Shown here piece after piece: positions 35,278-47,279 of a DNA stretch of 64,000 nt (its first letter is position 1; each line of letters opens with the position of its first letter). The translations under genes were made by a program, and so were the position numbers. The stretch covers positions 744,001-808,000 of the forward strand of contig CADCXC010000001.1 in NCBI GenBank assembly GCA_902806595.1, written 5' to 3'. This DNA is from Pyrenopolyporus hunteri (taxonomy: Eukaryota > Ascomycota > Sordariomycetes > Xylariales > Hypoxylaceae). The notes under the pieces are model-generated. The model worked only from the letters and a program-made list of their open reading frames with translations, was not told the origin of the DNA and did no database searches.

Positions 35278-36428
35278 CGTGATCTACACGCGGGGGGAAT
35301 CTACGATCTTTTATTTTATTTTATTTTTAATTTTTTTAATTTCTTTTTCTTTTTTTACCTTGATTAATTTGAGGGTCGTGAGTAGGAATGAAATAAAAAT
35401 CTGGTGGCGGCAGTCAATGCGCCTGTAAAGGGTACGTAAGAATGGGACGAAAAGAGAAAGGAAGAAGGTTGAAGATCATAAGAGATCACGAAGATCAGCA
35501 CGAGGGTCTAATTATAATGAGGACGCGGACAATCGAAACGGAACGGAGCATGTACAATACTACGCAGCCTAAGCTTCTCAACCAACTTGCAAAAGCCATG
35601 CTTTATCGTCCTTCATTAAGCAGCACAAGCTGCGACCGCAGCCGTTTCGACCCAGGTCAGAGACAACCCCGGCGTACAGGGGGTTCGCGCGTGTGGTATT
35701 AGCCGTATTAGCGCCCATACGTACGGCGTACAAAGATCTGGTGACCACGGCGACGAGCGTGTTCAACGTATTGGAGGACACGTCGGTGTGAATTGAACGT
35801 CGCCTACGACGAATACTTACTTACCTACCTAGGTATATTAAATACCCGGGCAGTTAGCTAATTGATTACCTCGCGTGATGCGAAAGGCCAGGACCAAGAT
35901 TATATCATCGTAGAATAGTGGATACATGAAAGCTACCTAGGGTCTCGTCGTTTGGGTCTACGTGGGTTGGTGCACTTATGGGGTCGAGGTCCCTTACCTA
36001 AGGAGGCGTGTTTTAAGATCCTGGTTTCTCCCCTGAGCGGCGACGACGCGAAGCGACGATTTTGCAATCATCGTAGCCCCGCTGTAGATAGAGGCAAGGC
36101 AAGCTTAGCCGAGCCGAGCCGAGACGTTGCCGCTGGGATGTGATCTCCGGAGATTGGAAGACCCTTCTTTCAGCCAGGTCGGGTCGCCTGCTATATAGGT
36201 ACATATTCTTGTGTACAATACGAACACTTGAACTTATGGAACCGCCGCATTGTGATCCTGTCGACTCGATTAAACCTCATGCGATGCTAAGCGATGCCGA
36301 TACGGCTGGATGGCTTGCCGTAGACAAGTAATTGATCGCGCGCATACGGCCGCGCATCGGGACGGAAGCTAGACTTTAGCTCGAAGCGCCTGGGGTTTTA
36401 GATCCGCAGTAGGCGTTCGGTACCTAAT
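35278..36428. other. Intergenic between UstYa-like gene and SGNH esterase
   Basis: Promoter region of the UstYa-like gene: T-rich and A/T tracts at 35308-35360, then purine-rich sequence to about 35520. One CCTAGGTA palindromic patch lies near 35826. No gene seen. Confidence 0.5.
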
Positions 36429-37534
36429 TCAACGAAGAGCTCCCCTGCTCTTCGCGGTATGCGTCGGACTAACCGCGCCTGTGCCAGCCGAAGCCGGCGG
36501 CGGTAGTTCCGACGTCGTCGTAGCCTCCTCGGCTCGTCCCGCGTCCCCGTCCGCCTCGAGCCCGTTCTCGACCGGCCACCGGAGATATCCCTTCCTGTCC
36601 GCCTCCCGGATGCTTTCGGCGAAGATGCGTCCCATCAAATCGTACCCGCGATCCGTCGGGTGCGTACCGTCCGGCCCGATGTCCGCGGCCTGCGGTCGGC
36701 CCGGGAATCCTTCGCTAGGATGCATCTCCGCCAACAGCACAGGCTTAGAGCCGAACTTCATGATAAGTTCGCGGTACTGCTTGTTGACGTCCAAGATCCT
36801 GGGCTCGCAATCGGGGACCGTGTTGGTGAGGCAGGTGCTAAATATTACGGTAGACTTAGGCGAAGCCTCTAACAGGTAATTGACGAGGCTTTCCATGTGG
36901 GCGCCCGCCTCGTCGACGTCCCGATTCTGGAGCACGTTATTCGTCCCCACCTGGATTAAGAATACGTTGGGCTGTAGCAGGGGCACGACGCGCATCGCGT
37001 GCTGGTGGATCTGGCTGACGCGATTGCCGCCGTAGGCCTCGAGGTCGTTGTCGAGCATGTCACCGAAGCGTTGGGAGCCCACCATGTTAACGGGGGCACC
37101 GAGACGGACGAGTTCGCCGCGCATCGTCTTGCGGAATCCGACGTCGCCCGTCGAGAACTCGCCTCGGACTAGGGAGGCGCCGAGCGACATGATACGCAGC
37201 GGCGTTGCCTCGGCGATGCTGCTCGAGTTCTCCGGCTTCCAAGTGCCCCACGCCGTCGTGTTGGCGTCGCTCGACGACCGGCCGTCATCCCCGCCGCCGC
37301 CGGCGACTGGTCGAAGTACATGGGTCGCGCCGAGGGCTGGAACGAAATGCAAAATACCCCAAGTTAGGGAAGACCCTCTGGCGTTTGTCGCGTTTCCGTC
37401 GTAGCACAATAGGGGAAAAACTTACCGATCAGCACGGCCGATACAATGACCAACGAAGTCAGGGCGAAGATGGCTCTCTTGGTGCGAATGAAGGACAAGC
37501 GCGACGACCACGGCCGCTTTTGGTCGACGGTCAT
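36429..37534 (-). CDS. SGNH-hydrolase esterase (CE3-like) with N-terminal membrane anchor
   Basis: Likely secretory-pathway or cell-surface carbohydrate (acetyl) esterase. Two exons, 37426-37534 and 36429-37336, joined in phase 1 over an 89-nt intron (donor GTAAGT, branch CCTAACTT, acceptor TTCCAG), give 338 aa. Exon 1 encodes a short basic N-terminus and a hydrophobic segment (AIFALTSLVIVSAVLIA), a signal anchor. SGNH blocks are in order: GASLVRG with nucleophile S91, a conserved NMVGSQRFGDMLDNDLEAYGG region, VGTNN with N169, and DGTHPTD with D259 and H262. The spacing fits CE3 acetylxylan-esterase-like proteins. The C-terminal 50 residues are Ala/Pro/Thr-rich low complexity. Substrate not shown. 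Confidence 0.9.
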
Positions 37535-38879
37535 GGCTGTGCTCTATGACGGGACGGCTTTTTTTCGGGTCAAGAACGGTGATTTGGAGGATATGCGATG
37601 GCGGCGTCCGTTTAAGGTCTCGTTTGCTATGACCATTGTCGACGCTGAACTTTTGGCACAGCTTCGCCATCGGGACGGCCAAGGTGGTGGCAGGCAGCAC
37701 TTTATTATTTATTATCTATTCGCAGCTAGTGGATCGATCCCGATCGGCGCGTCAGCGAGTGGCCAAGACGTGCCGTTCTCCGATCACTGATAAGCCAGAT
37801 CGGCGTTTGTTGCGTGGGAGGGCTCGGCTACGGCTCAACGGCGGTGGGCGCATCGTTACCATCGCTACTAGGCCGTAATTGGTGGGACTTGGTGGCTTGG
37901 ATCTTGGCTGCGCGTACCCGTTGGTGCTATAACGACCTAGCACGGGACGAATCACCATCTTACGGTCCGGCGTGCCTATCCCTATCCCTATCTAGGTAGC
38001 GCACCTCAACGGGTAAAGGGGTCCTAGGCTGGACGAAGTCCTAAAGACGACCGAAGCTCCAGCCGCCAATGACTTTACGCAACGCCTAATACTTTGGGTC
38101 CTATAGATTTACCTAGGCACCAATGTTTTGGTACCTGGTATGTCCCCACGTAGGTACATACCTCTTTACACGTCACCTGTACTGTACCTATCCGGGAGGT
38201 ATGCGCCATTAGAGCCGATGCGATAGCCGCCTTGGGGACTCTGTGTATCCTATCCAATCATTGACCTAGCAGCCTGTCACCTCTGCCTAATTTGGGAAGT
38301 AGCCGGGCCACGGCCGGATTTCGTTATTCGAAGTATCAAGTGCACATACCTACCTACCTACCGATTTGACATGTAGGTACGTGTAAGTACTTTGCAATCT
38401 ACCTACCTATATACCTACCTATAGGGCGAATATGGGTTTACCGTTATGGCTTTAGCTTAGATGCGGACAGAACGAGAGCCGAAACCTGCATCTTGTAAAC
38501 GAGTAGGCGGATTATTGAAACGTCTGGCACATACGAACAACGACGTGACGGGAATTGTGCAAATCCCAACTAGGTTAGGGAAATGAGTCGGTTATCCGCG
38601 CCCAATACTCTATCCTTCGACCGTAGGTAATGACAAGCATACGCCTCGGGAATAGACCTATGTACCAGGTAACCGACTACGGGTTCTTACGACCTCGCAA
38701 AACGGGGTCGATACATGTCGAAAAACTCGCACGTACCTAAGGTAGGTACCTAGGTAGGTAGATAAGGTGGAAATACTCGGCTAAGATAAGCATATTAAGT
38801 ATATCAGTGTCCGTTAGGGCGCGGAGGACCTGCTCAACATATTAGCAAACCGTACGAGCATTCCGAGAGTAAACGGGGC
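37535..38879. other. Intergenic with a short transposon-end remnant
   Basis: CTTACGGTCCGGCGTG at 37959-37974 matches the terminal 16 bp of the 0.6-kb MITE family (as in the remnant at 20240-20255). CCTATC and CCTA/TAGG runs follow (37977-37997, 38346-38362, 38398-38420, 38737-38765). A 114-codon plus-strand ORF (37446-37790) overlaps the esterase's first exon antisense and is not believed. Confidence 0.5.
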
Positions 38880-40690
38880 GACTTATCCCCAGCGGAGTAG
38901 GGGGCCGCCCTCCCGCTCGACCGCGAGCAGAGGACGGCCTAGGACTACCCCCCAATGGGCCTGTCCTTTACAAATCATTCCAAAAAGTGCCGTTCGCGTC
39001 GACGGCGCCCTTATCGCAGCGACCAAACCCGGACAAGTACTAAGCTTTGACTCCAACTCAGGATGGGTCCCGGGTCTGTCCCCTGCGAAGAGCGACGTCC
39101 GGCGGATTGCCGAGTCACGCACCTCGCCGCAACACCCATGTCGCCTCCTTCTCCACCAGATCCTACGCCATCGTCGAAGAAGTCTACCGCATAAGAAAAC
39201 CGGCGGGTCGGATCGACGCCCAGCAACATTCGTCGGTCCCGATCTCGAGGGAAGCTCTCTCCGCCGAACGCACCGCCAACGCGGACTAGTTTTTGATTCC
39301 TCCCCGTCGGGCTCGGACGAGCAGCAAGGGGGGCCGTTTCCGCGCGGCCAAAAGACGTCCATAAAAGCCGCGCTATCATCTCTCCCCCCCAAGTCCATTT
39401 CTGGCGGAGGGGCGGGGGATATCCGTCGGCTACCGCGAGGGCAGCCGTGCGGATAGGCTTGGCGCCCCTCAACGTCGTGGGGCAGGACCCACGACAGGGG
39501 GGTTAATGCGCCCGGTCTGACCTCACGAACTGACACATCGATGGCTGCTGCCGAGATGTGGTGCTGGGAGCTTGGTAGAGTCGGCGAGGACGGAGCGGAT
39601 GGGATTCCGTGCCGGTTTCGTAAAGCCGCAGGCAGCTGGACCGTGACCAGAGGCAAAAAGGGTACTCAGATCTTATAGCGTGGCGGTTGGGGGTTTGTTT
39701 TGGGGAGGGGGTGAGAGGGAAGGGGATAAGTCGAGAAGTCCGAAGCAAGTTTCCGTTGTGGCCGCGTGACCGTCGCTCGCCTAAGCCTACCCAAAAAGAC
39801 GGAGGCCGTAGGCGATTCCGGCGAGCAAGGCCAGCGACGGACGAAACTTGCCTCGGAGCTCCGACCGTGTGTAGCCAGCGTTACGTTCTTCCCTAATCAT
39901 CCTCGGCGGCACAGACGCAAATACAAAAGTTGGCGTCACGCCCGGCTGACGGCAGCAAGCCGGCAGGAAATCCATCCTCCGTCCCTAACCCGACCCTGAC
40001 GAACATCGCCAGCACGGTAACCTAACGACCGGAGTACAGATCCCAGCGGCGCCGAGCTGACGAGCGACTCCGGGCCAGGAGTTCTTACCGGAACGACTCA
40101 TAGCAGGGGCACTTCGCGCACCCGAGGGGTGACTGGAGGAGCCCGACCGCCCTTCCACCCCCGGACGGCCCCGATCGGCCAAACCTGCTTTTCAGCAGGG
40201 CGAGGCCTCGCGGGAGCGGCCGGGGGTCTATAAGGCTGGTTCGAGACGACTATAAACGCAAGGCTTGGAACCAAAGGGAAGATTAGGGTTAAGTTCCGAA
40301 ACACCATTCCCTAGCAATCGATCCGTCGGCCGGACGCGGCCGGCCACCTTCGCACGACAACCCACACGCGGCAATGCTCATCGGGTGTATCCCGAGCAGC
40401 GACGCGTCGCGCGAGGCCTGTTCAGATTCGATAGAGGGGTCGCGGAGACATTCCTTGCGGAAAATGGGAGTCGGAGGACTGTAGGGGAGGCGTGGTGCGA
40501 GTTTTGTAACCGCCCCGTCTTCTCCGCGAAGAAAGACGCGAGCGAGAGAGCTTCGACCCGAGGAGGGACGCGACGCGACCGTGGACGACCCGGCTCGTAT
40601 CTCGGTCGGTCAGGAACAGCAGACTCTTCTCCGGCAACGAAATCGGGGAGTTGGCGATGAGCGTTGCGGGAGCATGATGAGCGACTGGAG
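38880..40690. other. GC-rich island without a recognised gene
   Basis: About 1.8 kb, clearly richer in G and C than its flanks and free of TAGG runs. The longest frame is 257 codons on the minus strand (38883-39656), but its product is Arg/Pro/Trp-rich with no motif I know. Competing frames exist on both strands (39011-39472 minus, 40265-40660 plus). It may be a decayed or lineage-specific gene, or a GC-rich insert that escaped RIP; I cannot decide. Confidence 0.4.
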
Positions 40691-41054
40691 GGAGGTTAGA
40701 AGGAAGTAAAAGGAAGTAAATAAATGACGGGACGCGATTTATTTGGCTTGGTACCTAACACGTACCTGCCGAAGGGGCGCGTCTTGCCTAGGTGTTTAAC
40801 GAACAGCCGTCAATCAGCTGCGAGGCGCCGGACGTACGTGTCGCAAAAATATGGGTCACGCTCCATGTGACCTGCATATTATGGTATTTCTCGTGTACCT
40901 ATACTGTTTGTACTTGCAGATTTCTCGTAGTCACATAGAGATATACAGGTACCAGGTAGGTACCTAGGTACCTATGCACAGTTTTTCTGCATGATGGTTT
41001 GTATACCTTGTACATGGGTAACACGGGCAGGTACATTAAGTTAGGTAGGTGTGG

Positions 41055-41653
41055 CACGCCGGACCATAAGCAATTTTTCCGCCAAACCGCCAATTCAAAG
41101 AATTTCTAGAAATTCAAGTTGAAGACCTACTTTAATTATAGGGATGCGTTAAAGCTATAGGGCTTATAGCGTATATAACCACTAAATCTCCCTGTAAATA
41201 TAGGGTTTATAGCGCTTAATACCGCTATAAAACTCGTCGTATAAACTTTACGCGTTTTATATACTTTATACACTTATTATACTTACGTAACATCACTGAG
41301 CCATTTAAAACCTATCTCTTTTTAAATAGGATTAATTATTAATTGAAGCGATTACTATATTTAATCGCATAGGATTGTCGCTATTCGATAGGTTGTAATT
41401 GAATAATGCGTACGTGGGTAGGTAAGGTAAATAGGTAGGTAGGTAATTGAGTAATGTTTCGGTACGTACTTTTTTGAATACTGGATTACATAATCGCGAG
41501 GTACCTAAGTATAATGAGATGCCCTGAAGGTAAGGGGAGAATAGCGTTATAAGCTTTATAATTTTAGCGTACCCCTGTAATTAAAGTGGATCTGACATTT
41601 GGAAATTTTTTGAATTGGCGGTTTGGCGGAAAAATTGTTTATGGTCCGGCGTG
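41055..41653. mobile_element. 0.6-kb MITE-like element, copy 2 (RIP-mutated)
   Basis: Same terminal repeats and interior as 15891-16492, starting CACGCCGGACCATAAGCAAT and ending TGTTTATGGTCCGGCGTG. Nearly all differences from copy 1 are C-to-T or G-to-A (for example ACCCAC to ACCTAC, GGGGTGCGC to GGGATGCGT, ACAGCGC to ATAGCGT). The internal TAGG array has a different length. Flanks share GTGG. Confidence 0.88.
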
Positions 41654-42113
41654 GTGGTGGGTGCATAACGGCTCTTAGGCTGGTAAATGTCTGGCCCACC
41701 TTATACAGATCGTCCATACCTGCCAGGTAGGTATATAAGTGCTTGGTACATGATGTATTTGGTCGTACCTGTTTTATGGAACATGGGTACCTACATGTAG
41801 GCGTTCTTTAAGTACCACTCGGAACCGCAGCTGCCCCTCCAACACGCCCCGCAGGCATCACCATCACTCATTCAACTTTTGACATCGCAGCTATCCTACC
41901 TCTTGCATCTACCTACGCATAGATGCCTACCTGATAGGTACCCTAGATATGCTAATAATCCGCCTCAAACTTACAGGGATCGCCAGAATCGAGGAAAGAT
42001 AGGGAAGAGACGTATACGTCTTGCTACGTGGAAGGTTCCTCTGGACTATCATAGGAGCGACCGGCGCTTATCCGAATCAGTCTTGCAAACAACCTGTCCC
42101 GCCGCAAGTCGTC

Positions 42114-44990
42114 ATGGATAGGCAAAAGAACGCCCTCGTATCAGCCGTAGAGAGCGCCGGTTCCAAGGCGTTTCGGCCGGGGAGCGACGAGGCGTCCCGC
42201 TCCGAAGGCCAGCGAGAGTTTAGCGCTCTCCTGTCGAGGTAAGCAGGGTCAGCCCAAAGTCGCGTTCCCTCTTTCTGAACCCGCGGCCGTAGGACCAATA
42301 CCATGGCGCTCATGTCCGCGCTAAGCAAGCTGACCCAGCCGGACCGTGTTCCTCCGTGGCTACGAGTCCACCTGATGGACGTGCTCACCATCCTCCCGCA
42401 AAGGCCCGACGGCGTCAGGGCCACCCTGGAATTCGTCTTCTCCGTCCACCCGTCCAGCACCGTGAGGCCGTCCGAAGCCGCGGCCCCCCAGAAGCAGGGC
42501 GCAAACATCACCATGGAAGCTCTGAAGCTCGCCTCTAACCTGCTGTCCGCGCCACCCGCCACAGTACCGCCGGAGCGGTGGTTTCCCGGGATCGCGCCGC
42601 AGCTTCTAGCCCTCCTCGACGGGAAGGACGGCGCCGACCTCGTCAAAGCGGCCGCCTACGTTATCGGCTTCGGCGTTCTGGGAAGGAAACAGTTTGGAGC
42701 ACCCGGTATGAGCCAAGATTGGAAAGGGCCAAAAAAAAAAAAAAAAAGGACGGGCCGGTCGCTTGCGAATCTTGATTGCTAACGCCGTCGCTCAGGATCT
42801 CCCGGATGGAAAGCCTTTGCCGACCCGATGCTCGCTAAGATAAACCCTACGTTGTCGAAGGAAGAATCCGCAAGGGAACCCCTCGTATTCAGCGCCGGCC
42901 CGGACGAAGTCGTAGACCTGCGCAGAGAAACCGTCCTCGTCGACGCTGACGAATTAGCCACGGCGCTGAGGCGCCTTTCTTCCCTGCTGGACTCACACCC
43001 AAACCCCGGCTTGAGCAAGAGGCTGCTTTCTCCGTTGATGATACCGCTGTGGACGTTGTCGTCGTGGCCGCCCGCGAGCGAGGAATTCGACAAGCGGTAC
43101 CGGGGCCCGGCCAACACCCTCCTGCACATCTACCTTAGGCTCTCGGGCACCCCCGAAAAGTTCCGAGATCTCCTCAGCCACCTCCTCTCGAACGGAGGTG
43201 CGGACACCGCTAAGCTCCGATGGGTATACGAAAGGGTAGGGGACTTTGGCCTCCAAGCGAAGCGGTTACGAGCAGGTGCGCACGCCCCGGACCCCGAGCT
43301 AAACCTGAGCCTCTTGGAATCCAAGTCGGACGCTTTCGTAGAACTTTTGCAGTCGGTCGGAACCGACTCGGACATATCTACGCTATTCCTCGACCTACTC
43401 CGGGACTCGCTCGGCTCCGGGGCGGCCGCGGGCGAGATCCAGATAATTCCGGAGAGCGGGCAGCAGCGGAGGGAAGACCCGGCGGCGCAGCTCGCCGAAG
43501 CGAAAGCGCTGCAGAAGATGATGGAAAAGCTGCCCGACCGGCTCATCTCAAGCTGGAGGCAGATGCTCGAACTCGTCAGCCAGATCCTGGGAAAGTCTCA
43601 GACGTCGCCGACGGCGGCGGGCGACGACGACGCTACGGCCGTGGCTCTCAGCCTGCTAAATCTCGTCGTCACGGCCCCCGGTTTCCAGAAGTCGAACGTC
43701 CGCGCCGACCTCCTCGCATCCATAGAGGGTTCTCTCGAAAGAATAAGCAGGTCGCAGGGGGGGGACGTGTCACAAACAGCCAGAAACCTCTCGCTACTGC
43801 TCGAGTACCGAGACGGCATAGGCGAGCCCTCGGAACGGACGGCGGCCCCGACGGACCGGCAGGTGGAGGACCGCAAGACCTATAACCTGGCCATCTCGTA
43901 CATCACCCAGGCGGACTCGCCCCCGCCCGTGCGCGCGGAGGGCCTAAACCTGCTATCCGGCCTGATACGGGCCGGCAGCCCCATCCTCGACATCCAGGCC
44001 ACCCTAGTGCTCCTCTCTTCCCTGCTGAACGAGAGCGACGACTACATCAACCTGACCGTGACGAAGCTGTTCGCGCACCTGGCGAACAGACATCCCCGCT
44101 CGACCGTGAAGGAGATACTGGACCGCTACGTCGACGCTAACGAGACGGAGACGACCGACACCCGCCTGCGGTTCGGCGAGGCGCTGCTCCAAGTAATACA
44201 GCGCCTCGGCGAGACGTTGTCGGGCGACGCAGCGCGGCAGATAGGAGAGGCTCTCCTAGCCGTCGCGGGTCGGCGCGCTCACCGTCCCAAGACCAAGGCC
44301 AAGCAGGAACGCGAGGATCGTCTCCGGCAGAAGAGGAACAAGGCCGCGCAAGACGCCTGGCAGGGAGAGGTGCCCGACCTCGGCGAGCTCGATAACGACG
44401 AGCAGACCGAGGAGGAGAGGGCGCGCGACGAGATCATCGCGCGTATCGTATCCGGCTGGGAGAGCAAGCGCGGCGCCGAGGACGTGCGCATGCGGGCCTC
44501 CGCGCTGTCCGTCTTCTCCGTCGCTATCGAGACCAACGTCGCCGGGTTAGGGGCCTCCCTGATCGAGGCCGCCGTCGACCTGTGCCTCAACGTGCTCGCC
44601 CTAGAGTCGGGACCCGAGACCGGGATCCTCCGCCGCGCCGCCGTAATCCTCATATTGCATTTCGTCCGGGCCCTCGCGGACGCCCGCGAGAACGGCCGAC
44701 GCCTCGGCTTCGGGCTAACCGAGGCGAGCCGGCAAGACATCGCGCGCGCTCTCGAGTACGTAGCGCAGACGGACAACGACGGCCTCGTGCAGCAGCACGC
44801 GCGCGACGTCGCGGAAAGCCTGCATAACTGGCAGCTGAGCACGCTGTTACCCTCGGCCGCGGAGCACCGCGCCGATCGGAGCCCGGCCACGCTGACGCGG
44901 CTAGCCGGGTTGGATATAGGGGCTGCTTCGCGACCGAGCTTGCCTCCTTTGGAGCCGAGGCCGAAGCCTATGATTGAAGAGATCGAGTAG
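42114..44990 (+). CDS. RTP1: RTP1/TANGO6-like ARM-repeat protein (RNA polymerase II nuclear import factor family)
   Basis: Yeast Rtp1 helps RNA polymerase II assembly and nuclear import; animal TANGO6 is the homologue. Three exons (42114-42238, 42293-42705, 42796-44990) give an exact 910-aa frame. Introns are 54 and 90 nt; the second contains an A run of about 17 and branch TTGCTAAC. The protein is alpha-helical throughout, consistent with ARM/HEAT repeats. The RTP1_C1-type domain lies near 540-625 (YNLAISYITQ, PPVRAEGLNLLSGLIR, LTVTKLFAHLANRHP). A highly charged linker follows (about 673-720). The RTP1_C2-type motif is near 791-806 (LRRAAVILILHFVRAL), preceded by VRMRASALSVFSVAIE. Length suits the family (yeast protein about 980 aa). 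It is convergent with the transporter gene. Confidence 0.85.
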
Positions 44991-45404
44991 CCGACCCCGT
45001 CCTCAGAATCGGAGGGCCCAGCCCCGAGGGATATGCCTGGCCCCTCCGTGCCGGCACATCGTAGTTGCGCGCTGTTGTCACGGTTACGGCCGTAGGTAGG
45101 TACGGATCCGCATCTATATTCGGGGCTTCTCGGTTTTGTGCCGGTAGGCTTGCTCTCTCGTGCCGAGAAGCGGGAACGCGGGCGGACTGCTCCGCATATA
45201 TACCTACCCGACCCAGGATAGCACACGTCTATAATAGAATAATTATAATTAGTCTAAGCTCGAATTTAGTATTTTGCAAAAACGTCCGGCCAAGTATAAA
45301 AATTTACAACCCAAAACGCCCGGCTCTAAGCTAACGGTAGGTACCTAGGTAGGCGGGTAGGTAGGGTAGATATGCTGATCGCCCCGATACATTCACCTCC
45401 GCGA

Positions 45405-47226
45405 CTAATCCTTCTCCAACTCCTTCGGCCACAACAGCTGCCTATTCCAGAGGCACCTTAGCATGGTGGCGAACACGAGCACCCAGACTATGATGAGGAC
45501 GGCGGCCATGACGCAACCGGCGATGCGAAGCCCGTTGCTTCCGAGGGCGGTAGCCAACGCCAGGGTCGCGGTGACGAGGGCGGTATTGGGGAACACAAAG
45601 GACCACCAGGTCATCTGGAAGGGCATCTTGCGCTCGGGGCGCACGTACTTCCACAGCGAGCCGACGGAAACCAGGAAGAACCAGACGCTGAGGCCCCAGA
45701 GCCACAGCCCGGCGATGGTCGACAGCAGCCGTAGGATTACGACGCTGTGCGCGGAGCCTTGAAAGTTATCGGGAATAACTACGTCGGATTGCTGACCCAG
45801 GGAAACTGTTGACATCGGGCACGCTTAGCACGGCTCTTCGGCAGAATCCCGTTCTACGCACCCGGAACCGTCCACGCACGAGCGCACGGGAACGGAGAGG
45901 GAAGACGCGGACGGAGTAGGTAAGGGACGAACATACCTAACCCAGCTACGGTGAAGCCGCTAGGTCCTATGGAGATGAACTAGCCAGGTAAAGAAAAAGA
46001 AAAGCGTCAGCGGTGCCCAAGGCGGAACTCGACAGCCTCTCCGATACCAACTTACCACACCCGGCCGCTGCATATCCCTCGGTAACTTCTGGGTCATGAG
46101 GCGGTAGATAAACGCGGCGCATATCATGAAGCTGATGAGAAACCCGGTACCTTGGACCGCGACGGCGCACATCGCTATCGCCAGCCTGCTGATAGGGGGG
46201 TTATCCGAGGAGGCGGTGCTCGCCGCTATGAGCGTCGTGGCGAACGGGGCCGTTAGGAGAAGAGGGTACCCCGGAAAGACCCAGACCGGCGTCATGGTAT
46301 GGATGGGGAAGATCCTACAGGAACGTAATCGGTTAGAAACCTTCGTACGCGGGCGGGTACCCACGCGTAGGTAGGTAACCGAGCAGGCGTGGGCGGTAGA
46401 GGGGGAGACCGGATGCTCACTGGGTAGACCACAGGATCAGGTACATGCCGGCGCTGGCTACCACGCTAACGATAACGTAGATCCAAAACAGCCATTCCAT
46501 CGTATGCTGCAGCCACGGGCCGGTCATAGGAATCCCGTACTGGCAGACGTTGATCAAGATGGTGGCGGTACTGCGTCTCAGGGGTTAGCGAGGACGGGGT
46601 CCGCCGCGCAGCAAGTAGGTAGGCAGGCAGGTAGGCAGGTAGGTAAGCAGGACGAACGTAGCCAGATGCGCGAGACTTACGAGACTACCTATTCCGAGAG
46701 ATGTTATATGTGAGCACCGAAGCCGCCAACGGAGGGTGGTTTCGGGACGAATCTAAGCTTACCACGGCCGGGATGAAGAGGGACTCCATCTGATCCAGGA
46801 ACGAGTGCAGGAAGCTCCCGGGGACCATGACGAATCTCATGGTGATCAAGACGCAGTTCGCGAAGAAGAGACACATGTTGAGGAAGAAAAAGACGAGACC
46901 GATGTACCAGAGCCAATCGGCGCGGTACGGGGTCCACACTAGTCGATGGTCGTCAGATATCCGCAGTCGCGCCGCTCCCCGCTCCCCCTAGTTGGGAAAG
47001 CGAGGGGGGTTTTACTCACCAGAATAGAAGACGTTCGCGATACCGCCGGTTGCCTGCTCGGATAGAATACGTGGTTGAATATCAGAGACGACGGAAAAAA
47101 AATGGAGAAGAATGAACGGCGGAGGTTACTCTCGCCGGTTGCGGGTGTTTTGACGAGTTGAGCTTACCATAGTCTATGATCGGGGGTTAGCGACCGGACG
47201 CCAGAATTCGGACGGAGAGAGAAAAA

Positions 47227-47279
<53 letters not shown>

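Noticed and set aside
34158..37534. Full RiPP biosynthetic cluster around the UstYa-like gene
   Set aside because: Only one UstYa-like gene is present and no repeat-containing secreted precursor or other tailoring enzyme was seen.
37446..37790. 114-codon plus-strand ORF
   Set aside because: It is antisense to the first exon and upstream region of the SGNH esterase, whose splice structure is exact.
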